In this document: positions 1-10,321 of the stretch, one piece after another
How positions within the stretch are numbered: position 1 is the first letter of the stretch
Layout: each line of letters opens with the position of its first letter
NCBI GenBank assembly: GCA_030248215.1
Contig: JASANG010001329.1
Coordinates: 310,001 to 374,000, forward strand
Length of the DNA stretch: 64,000 nt
DNA from: Enoplolaimus lenunculus
Lineage: Eukaryota > Nematoda > Enoplea > Enoplida > Thoracostomopsidae
Reading direction: 5' to 3'
Notes under the pieces: generated by a model
Told to the model about the DNA's origin: nothing
Database searches by the model: none
The model's input: the letters and a program-made list of their open reading frames with translations, nothing else
Made by a program: the position numbers and the translations under genes

Positions 1-169
1 TCTGCTAGTAATAAATTATACGCATATCAGGTTACGAATATATATTTGCCGGTTTCAAATCAATTAATTTTATACGTATGCTGCACATTGGCAGATTCAG
101 AAACTTCTGATGATAGCAGCTCGCTAAAACAAAATCTAGCCAGCGCCAAATCAAATGCAAATATAGTGG

Positions 170-371
170 TACTCTGCAAAAATGGTGAGTCAAATTGACT
201 CTTACCAAAATAGACTTTTCCTGACTACACAAACTGAGTCAATACTGTACTACGCCAGAGTCAAATTGTGTCGAATTTGACTCTGGCAAATTCGAATTTT
301 GACTCAGTTTGTGTAGTCAGGAAAAGCCTATTTTGGTAAGAGTCAATTTTACTCACCATTTCTTGCAGTAT
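170..371. repeat. Palindromic MITE
   Basis: Nearly the whole element is one inverted repeat. The left arm (about 178-241) is mirrored by the right arm (about 298-361), and a second perfect hairpin of about 34 bases sits in the centre (254-288). The outer ends read TACTCTGCAAA and, on the other strand, TACTGCAAGAA, which fits insertion at a TA. No coding capacity. The class (mariner-like) is inferred from the TA ends only. Confidence 0.8.
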
Positions 372-540
372 ACAAAAGTAAAAATTAGTAAGGTAGGAGA
401 AACTTTATCAGTTTTTTTGTAAATAATTTAAAACGGAGGCTACGTCTTATCTTTGCATTCGTCCCAGGTCCTGGTTGCAATCCTATTGGCAAACCAACTT
501 GAAATTTTTTAATTGATATTGCATTTTGTTTTGTTTCCAG

Positions 541-906
541 CATATCAATGACAATCATTTATTGAAAGCCTGGATGAAATCTTCTGGTTTAATCACAAGT
601 CGAGGATTATACAGACCTCATTCGACGGTGCTTCTGGTAAAATAAACTATTATGACTATGAAACCCAGTTTATTTGGTGACTATTTATACTGAGACCTTA
701 AAAACTTAGATTAATGCGATGAAAAAACTAAATCTTAGCGTTTCGGTCTAAAATTTGTGCTTAAATTAAAGCCATTGGCTTTTCGTTTTCAGCATTTTAT
801 ACAACTGCGCCGTTTTCTCTCTTTGTATCTATGCAGCAACACGTTTAGTATTCAGGTGAAGTCTATTAAAATTGATGAGTGTAAACAAAGTGTCACCCTA
901 TGTTGA
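541..906 (+). CDS. C-terminal exons of an unidentified upstream gene
   Basis: Two candidate exons, 541-636 and 856-906, are in phase 0 with each other. The first follows a good acceptor (tttgtttccag), gives 32 open codons containing LLKAWMKSSGLITSRG, and ends at CTG|gtaaaa. The second follows ttcag and adds VKSIKIDECKQSVTLC before a TGA. The gene would begin left of the window. I do not recognise the family. The case rests on splice sites, phase agreement and protein-like composition; the second exon is short and could be chance. Confidence 0.4.
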
Positions 907-1513
907 ACTTCAGTCAAGGTTGGATCCACCGCAACATGATACCGAGTCACTGAACACCTGGAGAACACGTTACGGGCTGGGCTCGTGCTCTCAAACCTAC
1001 GGATTTTTAAGCGAACGCTCTACTGCCACGAGCCTGTCTCTGCTTGAATGGGAAGTGGGAAAGGATTTTTTACCCGACCCTCGCTTTACCCACGCAAGCA
1101 GAATTTTTCACCCGCGGGTATAGCCGCGCAAAAAAGATCTACCCACGACCCACCTTTTACCCGCGGCTGAAATCAAACCAGTTTTTTAAAGATCGCTGGG
1201 GATTCGCGCTTTAATGAAGCTTTGCGACATAGCTTCAATGAATTTTACAAATAAAATTTTACTAGAAACAACAAAATTTCAAACCCAGCTAAATAAAGCA
1301 CGCACCGCACCTGGCCAGAAATGAAACAGACAATAGCGTAAGTTTTCCACCTTAAAACTTAGTTTACTCGAGGGTAATGTCCCACTCTGGTCTCTACAAC
1401 TGCTTCAAAACATCGACCATATATGTCGAAACATATACTGCAGGCAAGAATACGGTGCCGTGGACAAGCATATTCCTTTTGCTTAGAAGTATGGATTTTA
1501 ATACTTTTTCTTT
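907..1513. other. Gene-free stretch
   Basis: No supported exon. Around 1070-1170 there is a C-rich patch with repeated ttacccgcgg/acccacg motifs, probably the relic of a repeat. Open frames here are short and without codon-like pattern. Confidence 0.5.
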
Positions 1514-1761
1514 TCAGAAAAAACCTTCGAGATTTGTACGCATGTTCAAAAAAGGCAACACATACCAGTCAAACGTACCAGAACGATTTCTATATTTGCA
1601 TTGAACATCATATGAAATATCGTGCTGCAATACGTGGGTGTTCTTAGAAACAAAACATTCGAAAACATACTGTAGTGACCCGAATAAGAGGGTGTGGAGT
1701 AATAAGAGGGGGTCTCATTTTGAGTCCCAATCAATAGGAATCCGTATCCCTAATAAGAGTC
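1514..1761. repeat. Duplicated segment, copy 1
   Basis: About 248 bases are practically identical to 2970-3217. The shared block begins with ttcagaaaaaacc, runs through about 155 bases of unique-looking DNA and continues into the left half of a MITE (from 1668). Beyond the block the two MITE copies are clearly diverged. This points to a recent local duplication or gene conversion rather than two independent insertions. Confidence 0.85.
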
Positions 1762-2065
1762 CATAAGGGGATAGAGTCCTCAAACACTAAAAAACTTCAG
1801 CACCAATAATGCAGAGTTCTAACCATTAAACCATACTTATTTTTTGAAACTACATTCCTAAGTATAACCTTGCACTATAGCTCAAGTTTTTGATACAAGA
1901 CAAAGGTTTAGTTCAACGAATAATTGCAATACCGGGTATATATTAGTACCGAAGGGCGGCGGAAGACAGGTTAAAAATAAATTACAGTCCGTAACCGACT
2001 AGCGAGGGGTACCCTGTAGAGAGGCAAAATAAATATCAGTCCCCCTCTCATTCCGGTCACTACAG
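1668..2065. repeat. MITE family F1 (CTGTAGTGACC ends)
   Basis: Ends are TACTGTAGTGACCCGAATAA on the left and the inverted match, ttccggtcactacag, on the right. There is no open frame of note. Inside it holds 'aataagagtcc' blocks and 'cattcctaagtataacc', shared with the copies at 3125, 26032, 47966, 48744 and 59332. The flanking TA on several copies suggests a Tc1/mariner-type target. Confidence 0.85.
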
Positions 2066-2367
2066 TTGTCAAATACAGCGCAATGCAGACACTGTTTTCG
2101 CATATTTTAACTATCACTTTTAAGCTTCAATCGTGTTTAATAGCCTTGTATACGCTTTAACGAATTGTGGCGTGATTAGCCATCATTTCTTGGAAAGTGT
2201 GAACATGTCTAAATTAATGATTTGATCCCCTTTTTGAGAACAAATTGGCGTCCATGCTTATTTTAATAGGAAAAGTCGGATCACAGACTAATTTTTGATC
2301 AATTTAAGTTCTTTCATCACAGCTTTAACAAAATGATTTATCTTCGCATATTAAATGTTAACGATTT

Positions 2368-2520
2368 TCATTTTGCAGTTACTGCTAAGTCTCCATATTT
2401 TTTAGAATGAAATCTTTTGGAGCGCATGATGCGAACAGCTAATTTGCGCTCCTCATATCCCATGGTTATATTAGCATATTTCTTTAAATCGGAGTAATCT
2501 AAAAAACGGAAATATTTCAT
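2368..2520 (-). CDS. Small reading frame, copy 1 of a tandem pair
   Basis: A 50-codon frame begins MKYFRFLDYSDLKKYANITM and ends with MRSKRFHSKKYGDLAVTAK. It is preceded on its strand by ttcacag|A, so it may be an exon starting just before the ATG. It aligns with the frame at 2541-2801: MKYFRFL, MRSKR, G.LAVT are shared, and several shared codons differ only at synonymous positions (TAT/TAC, CGT/CGC, TTA/CTT, AGA/CGA). That pattern suggests past selection on protein. Copy 1 is eight residues shorter in the middle. No family recognised. Confidence 0.4.
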   Translation of the reverse strand: MKYFRFLDYSDLKKYANITMGYEERKLAVRIMRSKRFHSKKYGDLAVTAK

Positions 2521-2540
2521 TCTGTGAAGTGAAAGCATTT

Positions 2541-2801
2541 TCAAATGTGTTTTGCACCTATCACCAGCTGGAAAAGTTTTATAAAAACTGAAGCATAATA
2601 CACCTGCTGCAGACCGGATCTTGGTTTATTGACAGTTACTGCTAAGTTTCCATCTTTGTTCAAATGACATCGTTTGGAGCGCATACGAACTACATGCTTA
2701 AACGCTTTACGAATATCCACCCTAGGTGTAACTGATTTGCGGTCGCCATCACCCTTGGTTGTAATATGCTTGTTTAAATTAAGAAAGCGGAAGTATTTCA
2801 T
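2541..2801 (-). CDS. Small reading frame, copy 2 of a tandem pair
   Basis: An 86-codon frame starts MKYFRFLNLNKHITTKGDGD, runs through KHVVRMRSKRCHLNKDG and NLAVTVNKPRS, and is basic overall. It is the diverged partner of 2368-2520, about 280 bases away, and both have the same cag|A acceptor-like context before the ATG. A donor-like CAG|gtgtat after GLQQ could end it as an exon, so the last 20 or so codons may be intronic. It could be one of two duplicated, perhaps mutually exclusive, exons of a - strand gene, or a pair of small genes. Function unknown. Confidence 0.4.
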   Translation of the reverse strand: MKYFRFLNLNKHITTKGDGDRKSVTPRVDIRKAFKHVVRMRSKRCHLNKDGNLAVTVNKPRSGLQQVYYASVFIKLFQLVIGAKHI

Positions 2802-2969
2802 TCTGTGAAAACAATTTCAAATGTGTGTACTTTGTAGCACGTATCACCAGTTAACAACAGGTTCATAAAATTACTGGATTTTGGTTCATTGACCAGTTTG
2901 ATTGCATACGCTTACGAGACAGAAGAAACTGTAGGGTAGAGTACATTGGTTGAAACTACCTAATTACAA

Positions 2970-3217
2970 TTCAGAAAAAACCTTCGAGATTTGTACGCAT
3001 GTTCAAAAAAGGCAACACATACCAGTCAAACGTACCAGAACGATTTCTATATTTGCATTGAACATCATATGAAATATCGTGCTGCAATACGTGGGTGTTC
3101 TTAGAAACAAAACATTCGAAAACATACTGTAGTGACCCGAATAAGAGGGTGTGGAGTAATAAGAGGGGGTCTCATTTTGAGTCCCAATCAATAGGAATCC
3201 GTATCCCTAATAAGAGT
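2970..3217. repeat. Duplicated segment, copy 2
   Basis: Partner of 1514-1761; includes the left half of the F1 MITE starting at 3125. The tandem small frames at 2368-2801 lie between the two copies. Confidence 0.85.
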
Positions 3218-3511
3218 CCGTAGTGCATAAGTGACTCCAGGACCAAATAAAATTGAGTTCGAAACTTTAAGGCGTACTTAAATTTTGAAAGTACATTCCT
3301 AAGTATAACCTTGCATGATCGCTCAAGCTATATTGACGCAAGAAAAATAAACGTTTAATCCAACGGACAGTTGCAGTACCGGATATATGTGTAACGAGGG
3401 TGTCGGAGCTTGGGTTAAAAACAAATAACAGTCCGTAACCGAATAAAAAGGGGGGTACCCTCTAAAGAGGCCAAATAAATATAAGTCCCTCTCTAATTCG
3501 GGTCACTACGG
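3125..3511. repeat. MITE family F1
   Basis: TACTGTAGTGACCCGAATAA on the left and ttcgggtcactacgg followed by TA on the right. Same internal blocks as 1668-2065 but diverged in the right half. Confidence 0.85.
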
Positions 3512-3517
3512 TAATCT

Positions 3518-5100
3518 AAATATTTCATCGGGAATTGTTTCTAAAATTATAATGCTCATCTTCCACATCGACCCGCAGGCCGTGGAGTGCTTAATCGTAG
3601 TACAAAAATTTTGGAACCCCATGTGAAATCTCTTTATGCCCTTCTTAAAATTTTTTAAATTGTCCCAGCAAGGTTAGCTGATTTGGGCCTGCTCTACAAT
3701 AATTTTTACGCGCATACACGCAGCTGCAATTTCGGTACTGGTGCATTTGTGAAAATTTTTACCAATACACTGTGCACTATCGGAGGTTTACCGAGAAGAA
3801 AGGCGTTCTCCTGATTTTTTTGGTTGGTAAATTCATACTGCCTCTCAATTGCTTACGGTTTGCCAATTTTAATATATTACACATAGTGTTTGAGTCGTTT
3901 TTTATACTGCTTGCTTCCTCTGGTCCAAATTTCTCCGTACGCGAACATCTGTCACCTGACGTCTTTTATTGGGTTATATATATAAATAAATATATATCAT
4001 GGTGTGACCGGATATCCGGCTTCCACTCCTGTATTTTAACTTGCCGGATATTATTTTTAAAAAACTTCAAAAAAATTTATTCCATTATTCGTATTTATAC
4101 CAAGTACTATCGAACTGATTGACGTACTTTTACATATTTTTTGTCACACATGTAATGTAAATGTTTGCGTGTGACCGTGTACGTTCACAATCTTTATTGC
4201 GTTACAATAATGCTGGAAAACCAAATATAGATGAAGAGTGTTTATTCTAGGTGCGTGAAAGAATATATCGCAGCATATTTCTATGGTCTCTAAGCCTAAG
4301 TCTAAGCAAAAATAATAGCCTTAATCTGAGGCAGGGATGGACGGAGACTTGCCATGAAAAGTCTCAGCCTCAGTCAACTTTTTTCGTAGTTTTTAAATAT
4401 GAAAATTTTTAGATTGATACCGAAATTTTTTCATGCATTACTTGCTTCAACAATATTAACTTCTACTTTTTACCTGTCTACCAGTATTTGCTGAAACCTT
4501 TACTTCTAGTGTCGGTTCCAAACCGCCAAGCCTCAAGAAATCGAGACCTGCTAAATACCGAGACTTGCTAAGACTGAGATCGACTCTCATCCATTGCAAC
4601 TAAACGTAACGCTATAAAAGCATAGTATAATAAGTTCGTTGTTAAAGTGTTAAAAATGAATCGGCGTGAAATGTTGAACTTTGTTACGTAAACACTTTGG
4701 GTACCTTAAGGAACGGAAGGAAGATAGATATATAGCAGTGCGGCCATCATACTGCAAATCTAACAATATATGCAAATATTTTGCGAGAAATGTTTGTATT
4801 AAAGCTTAGCGAAGTCATTTTCAGAAACAGGCATCATTCGTAAAAAATATTAATTGAACTGAAAACCCTTATTTGAAACAAAAGAAACATTTGAAAACCG
4901 AAAAATTTCTACAGTGAACATGCAAGGTTTAGCGAATAATTTCCAAATACCTTAAGTTGGTTCATGAAGGTAGAGTCATTGTTGTCGATGCAGCACAGAT
5001 GGACCCTGTATCTAGGAGACTGGTGGAAATATATGACTTAGAGACTGGGAGGTTTAGACTTGGGCTTAGGCGTTATTTTCTGGCTTACGTTTAGGTCTAT
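3518..5100. other. Gene-free stretch with degraded repeats
   Basis: No exon supported; the 116-codon frame at 3772 is AT-driven and Phe/Ile-rich. Short relics of telomere-like tracts occur near 4285-4325 and 5048-5105. Confidence 0.5.
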
Positions 5101-5104
5101 GCTT

Positions 5105-5172
5105 ACCACGTACGATACCGTATGGTGACAGTATCGCACGGTGACGGACGGCGACGTATTGCGCCACCCTAA
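5105..5172. repeat. Relic of GC-rich TIR family F4
   Basis: Contains gtgacggacggcgacg and ends gcgccaccctaac, matching the right end of the larger F4 elements at 27713 and 60995. Only one end is present. Confidence 0.55.
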
Positions 5173-5742
5173 CACAAGCCGCGCAAATTTAATGAATTAA
5201 TTGGAATTGGATTTTGTATCCATTTTGGCATAGTTTTGATTAACTGCTCTTCATGAAGCACTGTTTATTGTCGCATTTGCGAATGAATAAACAAGTAATT
5301 CTGATGTATATATTAATTGCTAAAGCATAGCTGGCTGGCTGCAAATAACGAGTTAAAAATGACGCGTTGTAATCTTCTTTGAATCATACAACTTATTTTT
5401 GTTATGTGGCACAGGTCTACAATTTCATTCAGATTTAACATACTCGCATAGCAACCATGTTTTAAGAGGGCACACCTAAAGATTTACATTAATAAAAGTT
5501 AGGTTCAAATTTTCACAGCCGGGCCAAAACTTACGTCGGCTGACCACCTCGAATGTTCTTCTTTATACGGGCATACAGATAACTTTCATATCATCGAGAT
5601 GTTTTACTGCACACATGACAAGAGAAAATGCCAATTAAAACTATGAAATTTACTTCACCAATCGCTTGCTCGCGTAATGTCAAAGTTTGCCCAAAAATTA
5701 TCTGCGAATACTCCTTTTTAAGAAACCATGAATTGAATGGGT

Positions 5743-5910
5743 GGCCCATGTTACTTTTAGTGCCGACCAGGTTCTGGTGGGTCTGTAAAAGAATATGGTT
5801 AGATTCTAGACATTTTGTGCCTAGGCTTTGGCTTAAGAATACGTTTTTTCAACGCTTCGACTTAGGAATATGCTTAAGCAACTGTTACTGCCCTAAAAAT
5901 AACGTTGGTT
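5743..5910. mobile_element. hAT-like MITE F3 with TTAGGC-like core
   Basis: Starts GGCCCATGTTACTTTTAG and ends with its inverted match. It is flanked on both sides by the exact 8-bp duplication GAATGGGT (5735-5742 and 5911-5918), the length made by hAT transposases. The core is a decayed run of ttaggc-like hexamers (ctaggctttggcttaag..). No transposase. Confidence 0.85.
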
Positions 5911-6470
5911 GAATGGGTTATCAACTACTCCCTTTTATGCTTAGGTGTAACATGTTTCGGCAGCCGGTAAATACGGTTTCAATACGGCAAAGCCCAACAT
6001 ATGCTCACCGGTTGCAACTTAGCATTGAAACAAGATCGCAAAAACGAATTCCATCTTGGTCAAGTATCAATTAGCATAGTGACAAAGTTGGATTGACGTA
6101 TTGGCGGTGGATTCACTAAATAATCCTAAAGTAAAAATAAAATGAAATATGATTAAATGTATTTACTGAATTTTTAAAATATTTCAAATTTTCTATCACA
6201 ACGATGGCCCAAGTTAATTTTAGGTGTATAGCCCTTCACAGCAATAAACTACACCGATGCTTCAATTGTATGTTTGCTTAGGCTTAGGTTTAAGAGTAAG
6301 CTTAGGCTGGCATTACGCTCCAAAAGTAACATCGATACGTAATACGAATGTGAAACTGAAATGAAGATGGTGCTGTTAAAACAGTTCTTGATACAGTTTT
6401 ATTAGTAGCCCTTTTAAAGGCTCAAGCAAAAAATGCAATAGCATGCGCATGAAGCGAGACATTGGCTGAG

Positions 6471-7002
6471 TTTCTGAAATCTTAAGTATATATTTGCTTA
6501 AGTTATGCTTAAATAATTACTCAAGTCGCAGCTTAAGTAAACACTTAAATTTTCGAGCAAAAACCAAATAAGCGCCAAATGTCCGACATCGTCGTAACAA
6601 GAAAGTAATAGTTTTGCTTAGTATTAATGACACAGCATGCGTATGAAGGGTTAACTTGTAGTATGTAACACTTTGAAAAAAGATAAAACAGTTAATTACT
6701 TTATGTGCTAAGCAATTACTTAACCATTTCATTTTTAAAAGCGTACTTAATAAAGTGAATACTGAAGTCAGTGACGAAATTTGATAAATTACAGATTTAC
6801 ATTTCACGCATATTAACCTTGGTATAATTAAAGTAGACTCACGATGCCTTCTTAAACCAAAGCTGTGACTTTCTTGCTATGATAGTGGTTTAAATCTGGC
6901 GTTTATTGTTTTCGCTCAAAATTTAGGTACTTAAGTGCACTTGAGTAACTTACCTAAGTATAACTTTTAGTAAATATTCAGTAAGATTTCAGTAACCCAA
7001 TC
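6471..7002. repeat. MITE family F8 (TTGGCTG..TTTCTGAAA ends)
   Basis: Left end attggctgagtttctgaaa is matched inverted by tttcagtaacccaatc on the right. The inside is rich in short palindromic cttaag/acttaagta steps. Relatives at 47272-47536 and 57101-57239. Confidence 0.65.
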
Positions 7003-7082
7003 ATTCACTAAAATTAATTTTTCTAAAATTCAAACAAGAGTTTTCATATTGTTTTTGCATCTGTGATTTGTATAGTGACGGC

Positions 7083-7221
7083 GGTCCATGTACAGAACAG
7101 GCCAGAAAAGTACTATAAGCATATTCCTAAGCCTACGCCTAAGCAAAAATTTAGTCTAAAGCTTAAACTGACTGTTACAGCCCCTCCGGAAAACGATCCG
7201 GCCCTGTTCTATACATGGGCC
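7083..7221. mobile_element. hAT-like MITE F2 with telomere-like core
   Basis: Begins GGTCCATGTACAGAACAGGC and ends with ccggccctgttctatacatgggcc. The exact 8-bp duplication GTGACGGC lies at 7075-7082 and 7222-7229. The inner part contains cctaagcctacgcctaagc, the reverse strand of TTAGGC repeats. Too small to code for anything. Confidence 0.9.
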
Positions 7222-7798
7222 GTGACGGCTATACCTGTTTAGTATATCATCATAGTATTTGAGCCGTGTATTACTCGACAAGGAGCCATTTCTAAAATAC
7301 TCAGATCTATATCGATGAGTTGAACTCAGCTCATTCGGGGTGAGATGAGTTTACTCAAATAGCTGAACTAATAGCTTAATGTACGCATTGCTTGTAACAA
7401 CTCCTCTTTTGACGCTTCTATATCGAGTAAAGTTTTCTAACCATCCCAGGTGGAAAAGCGTATGTATGTAAGTGTACCGGCATAGAGAGCTAGCTAAACA
7501 CAAAAATATAAGATGACTTGTTGTTTTGGCTTAAAAATACACTTAAAATTTCTAACAATAATTGCTAAATAGTTTTTTGTCGCTGACTTAAAAATTTTGC
7601 AACATTTTCTACAACTTGTGATGTATTTGGAGGGTCAGAAACGAAACGAAAATTGTCGTTACGTTCAAATTTACCGTTAAGTGTTTGCACTCTAGTAAAA
7701 CGATTGTAGTTTGAAACACATTTTTAAAGCGAAAGATTTTTGACATGTTCGTAAACGGGTGATAGTTACGAAATGTGGCTATAGGTTATAAGCTAGTG

Positions 7799-7990
7799 CA
7801 CTGTAAATTCAAATGAGTTAATAGCGAGTTAATTATTTCAGCGTTAATAACGGTCTAAGCATTAAGTGACAATCACTTCACTCTGAGTTGAGATCATTTC
7901 AGCTGAGTTGATTAAATATCTCGGAACGAGTTGAATCAACTCAAAAATTTGAGTTCTGATAATCCTATCTCAGAAGTCTGAATTTGAATT
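7799..7990. repeat. MITE family F7, partial
   Basis: Starts cactgtaaattcaaatgagt, like the end of 26623-26874, and continues with gagttgat/tcaactca palindromes. The right end is not clear. Another patch of the same motif lies at about 7310-7380. Confidence 0.5.
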
Positions 7991-7999
7991 AGAATTTGC

Positions 8000-10033
8000 A
8001 GCTTGCACACCAGTACGTTCACAATTAGATGCAGGCAATATTAGAGAAAGAGTGGGACTGGTCAGATTTAGTTTCACCCTGCAAATACATTTCCTTATAT
8101 CTGTACGTATCTAGTTTTTCTAAAGCTCAAAGTAAGCGTAACGACAAACGAAGCCACTCACTATTGCAGTTGAATAGTAGTAACGCTGACTAATTTGGAA
8201 GATAATTATAAAACAAAGATTTCATTTTGTTGAGGGTCACTAATTCCAACCGACAAACTGGGCGTTTATATTGGAGCCAGAAGGTACGTACGTCAACCCC
8301 AGCCCTCCAATGTACTACTAGTTTGCAAGAGTTTTCCAAATCTAGAGTTCACCATTAAACAGGTATAACTCAAAGCGAGTAAATATTCAACGTAATCAAC
8401 TAAAGTTAGCACTCACGCAGGAGTTTTAAGCATTCAATTCACATCATCTTAATCAAGTGCGGAAATTTCCTGTAAATGGCTTATAAACAATCAAACCGCC
8501 ATCTCGGCTGATTAATCAACTCAAGTTCACAATAATATTGGCTGGCAAACAATGTTGAATAGGGCAGACGTGATCTCAACAAATTCAAGAACAAAAAACC
8601 CGAAGACCGGAAACTTTTGCTCTTCGTGCCAATTGAAACATTTTTAATCTGCAACAGATTGACAATAATATATTGGAAATAAATATTACTATTGTAATTT
8701 CTATAAATGAACGTTATGTTAATTTTTCTTGACTAAAAATCAGCTAAAACCTCCGAGTTGCCGTACGTTTATTAAAGTGAAATTATTTCTAACAGGTAAG
8801 TATTCACGATATTGTATATAAATTCGGCATTCTGCTTAAGAGCTGTCTGCTTTCCAACTGTAATAGTGTCAAATGTGAAATTTTACTAGCTCAAATCTAA
8901 TTTGTTCTTGCTTTACAACATCATATTTTGGCCGATTTGAATAAGGCAAGTTCGTATAGATTCAGTGATGGTAAATGGATATGTTCGGCTAATAACCAAT
9001 TTGTCAAACTTGTCAAAATTTACGAAGATTTGTTTCTAAAGTTTACAGTAATTTTTACAGCATCGCTGGAAAAAATCGAAGAATAAAATTTTCGCTTATT
9101 TTATTTCAAAATTAAAATTAATATTTGAAACAACTGATAAAAGTCCGTTTTTGAACAGTTTTACACGGACGCGTGTTTAATTTGTTAATTTTTCTATTTT
9201 TACTATTTTATTTTGGGAAATGTTGCGAAATTGCAAAGTGAATATATTACTAGTATACCATACGTATTTTACGCTGTATACGAAGACTTAAAACTGAGGG
9301 ATCGAGTTAGTTTTCGTATTGTTATAGTGTTCAGCACAAGTATATCAACGTTCACCATAGGGATTGTTACGGAAGCTGAAAGACCTGAACACATTGATGA
9401 TAGTATGTTGGTGTCTTTCGGGCCCGTAGCCAAGAAGGGTCCCTGGGGGTAAACCCTTTGGAAAAATTTTAGCACCCCCCTTTTTGTTTAGGTATTTAGC
9501 ATAATTTTGCCTAAACTGTTAAAATCTGGCGAAACCTATAAATCCGGGTCGGTTTTTGAAGTGAAGGGATGCGAATTGTCAGCGTTCAATATTTTCATTC
9601 GTAGAAATTTTTCGGCTGCCATTGTCAGCACATTTGAATAATGTTTTATATTTAAAAAAATTAAAATTATGCCGCAAAATTTACATTTGTAAGCGTTTGT
9701 TTACCAATGCAGTTTACGTCCGTTTTTAGTATTTGGGTGGTTAATTTCAATAAGCCAGAAATATAGAGTTCAACTTTAGGTTAATTAATCATGCAGTCAA
9801 CAGGTTATCTTTCATAATTGTAAGCATGTGAAACATACGCCAAAGCATTGCACTATGTCACTTGCCTGCAGCATACGGTCGTATAGCCGACGATAAAAAT
9901 TGTCCAAGAGGCAGGCTGCGTGGCCCAGTGGTATAACGTTTGCCTCCCTGGTATGCCTTCGTTTCAAACTACTTAATTAAAGGGTCTGAATTCCTGATTG
10001 TGAACTAGACTGACAATAATATAAATTTTAAAT
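8000..10033. other. Gene-free stretch, possible 5' end of the stum gene
   Basis: No coding exon supported. A perfect consensus donor, CAG|gtaagt, ends at 8795 and could close a non-coding first exon of the gene that follows. Around 9417-9480 there is a relic of a dispersed repeat with 'cccgtagccaag' (compare 27180 and 36755). A tRNA-like stretch with cccagtggtataa and gtttcaaac lies at about 9909-9970, probably a SINE or tRNA relic. Confidence 0.4.
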
Positions 10034-10251
10034 GGCAAATGTTACTTTATGGGGCGTAACAGTAGATTAAGCGTATTCCTAAGCCTAAGTCTAAGCCTAA
10101 GCGTTGCAAAAATGAGTTCCTATGGCTATGCCTAAGCCTAAGCCTAAGCAAAAAAATTCAATCTAGAATCTAAATCTATTCGTTTATTGACCTACCAGAA
10201 ACCTGGACGCTCCTACCAGAAGCCTGGAGGCCCCTTAAAGTAACATGGGCC
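10034..10251. mobile_element. hAT-like MITE F3 with telomere-like core
   Basis: Left end ggcaaatgttactttatgggg and right end ccccttaaagtaacatgggcc are inverted copies. Flanks ATTTTAAA/ATTTTAAT are compatible with an 8-bp target duplication. The core holds two separate cctaagcctaag tracts. It abuts the first recognised exon region of the stum gene. Confidence 0.85.
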
Positions 10252-10321
10252 ATTTTAATGATGCTTCATAAAGAAGATTTTAAACCTCATATTCCAGTAA
10301 CTTTGGCTATTCTGTTTACAG

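Noticed and set aside
3772-4122. 116-codon + strand frame
   Set aside because: Phe/Ile/Leu/Tyr-rich from AT-rich DNA, no splice sites or family features.
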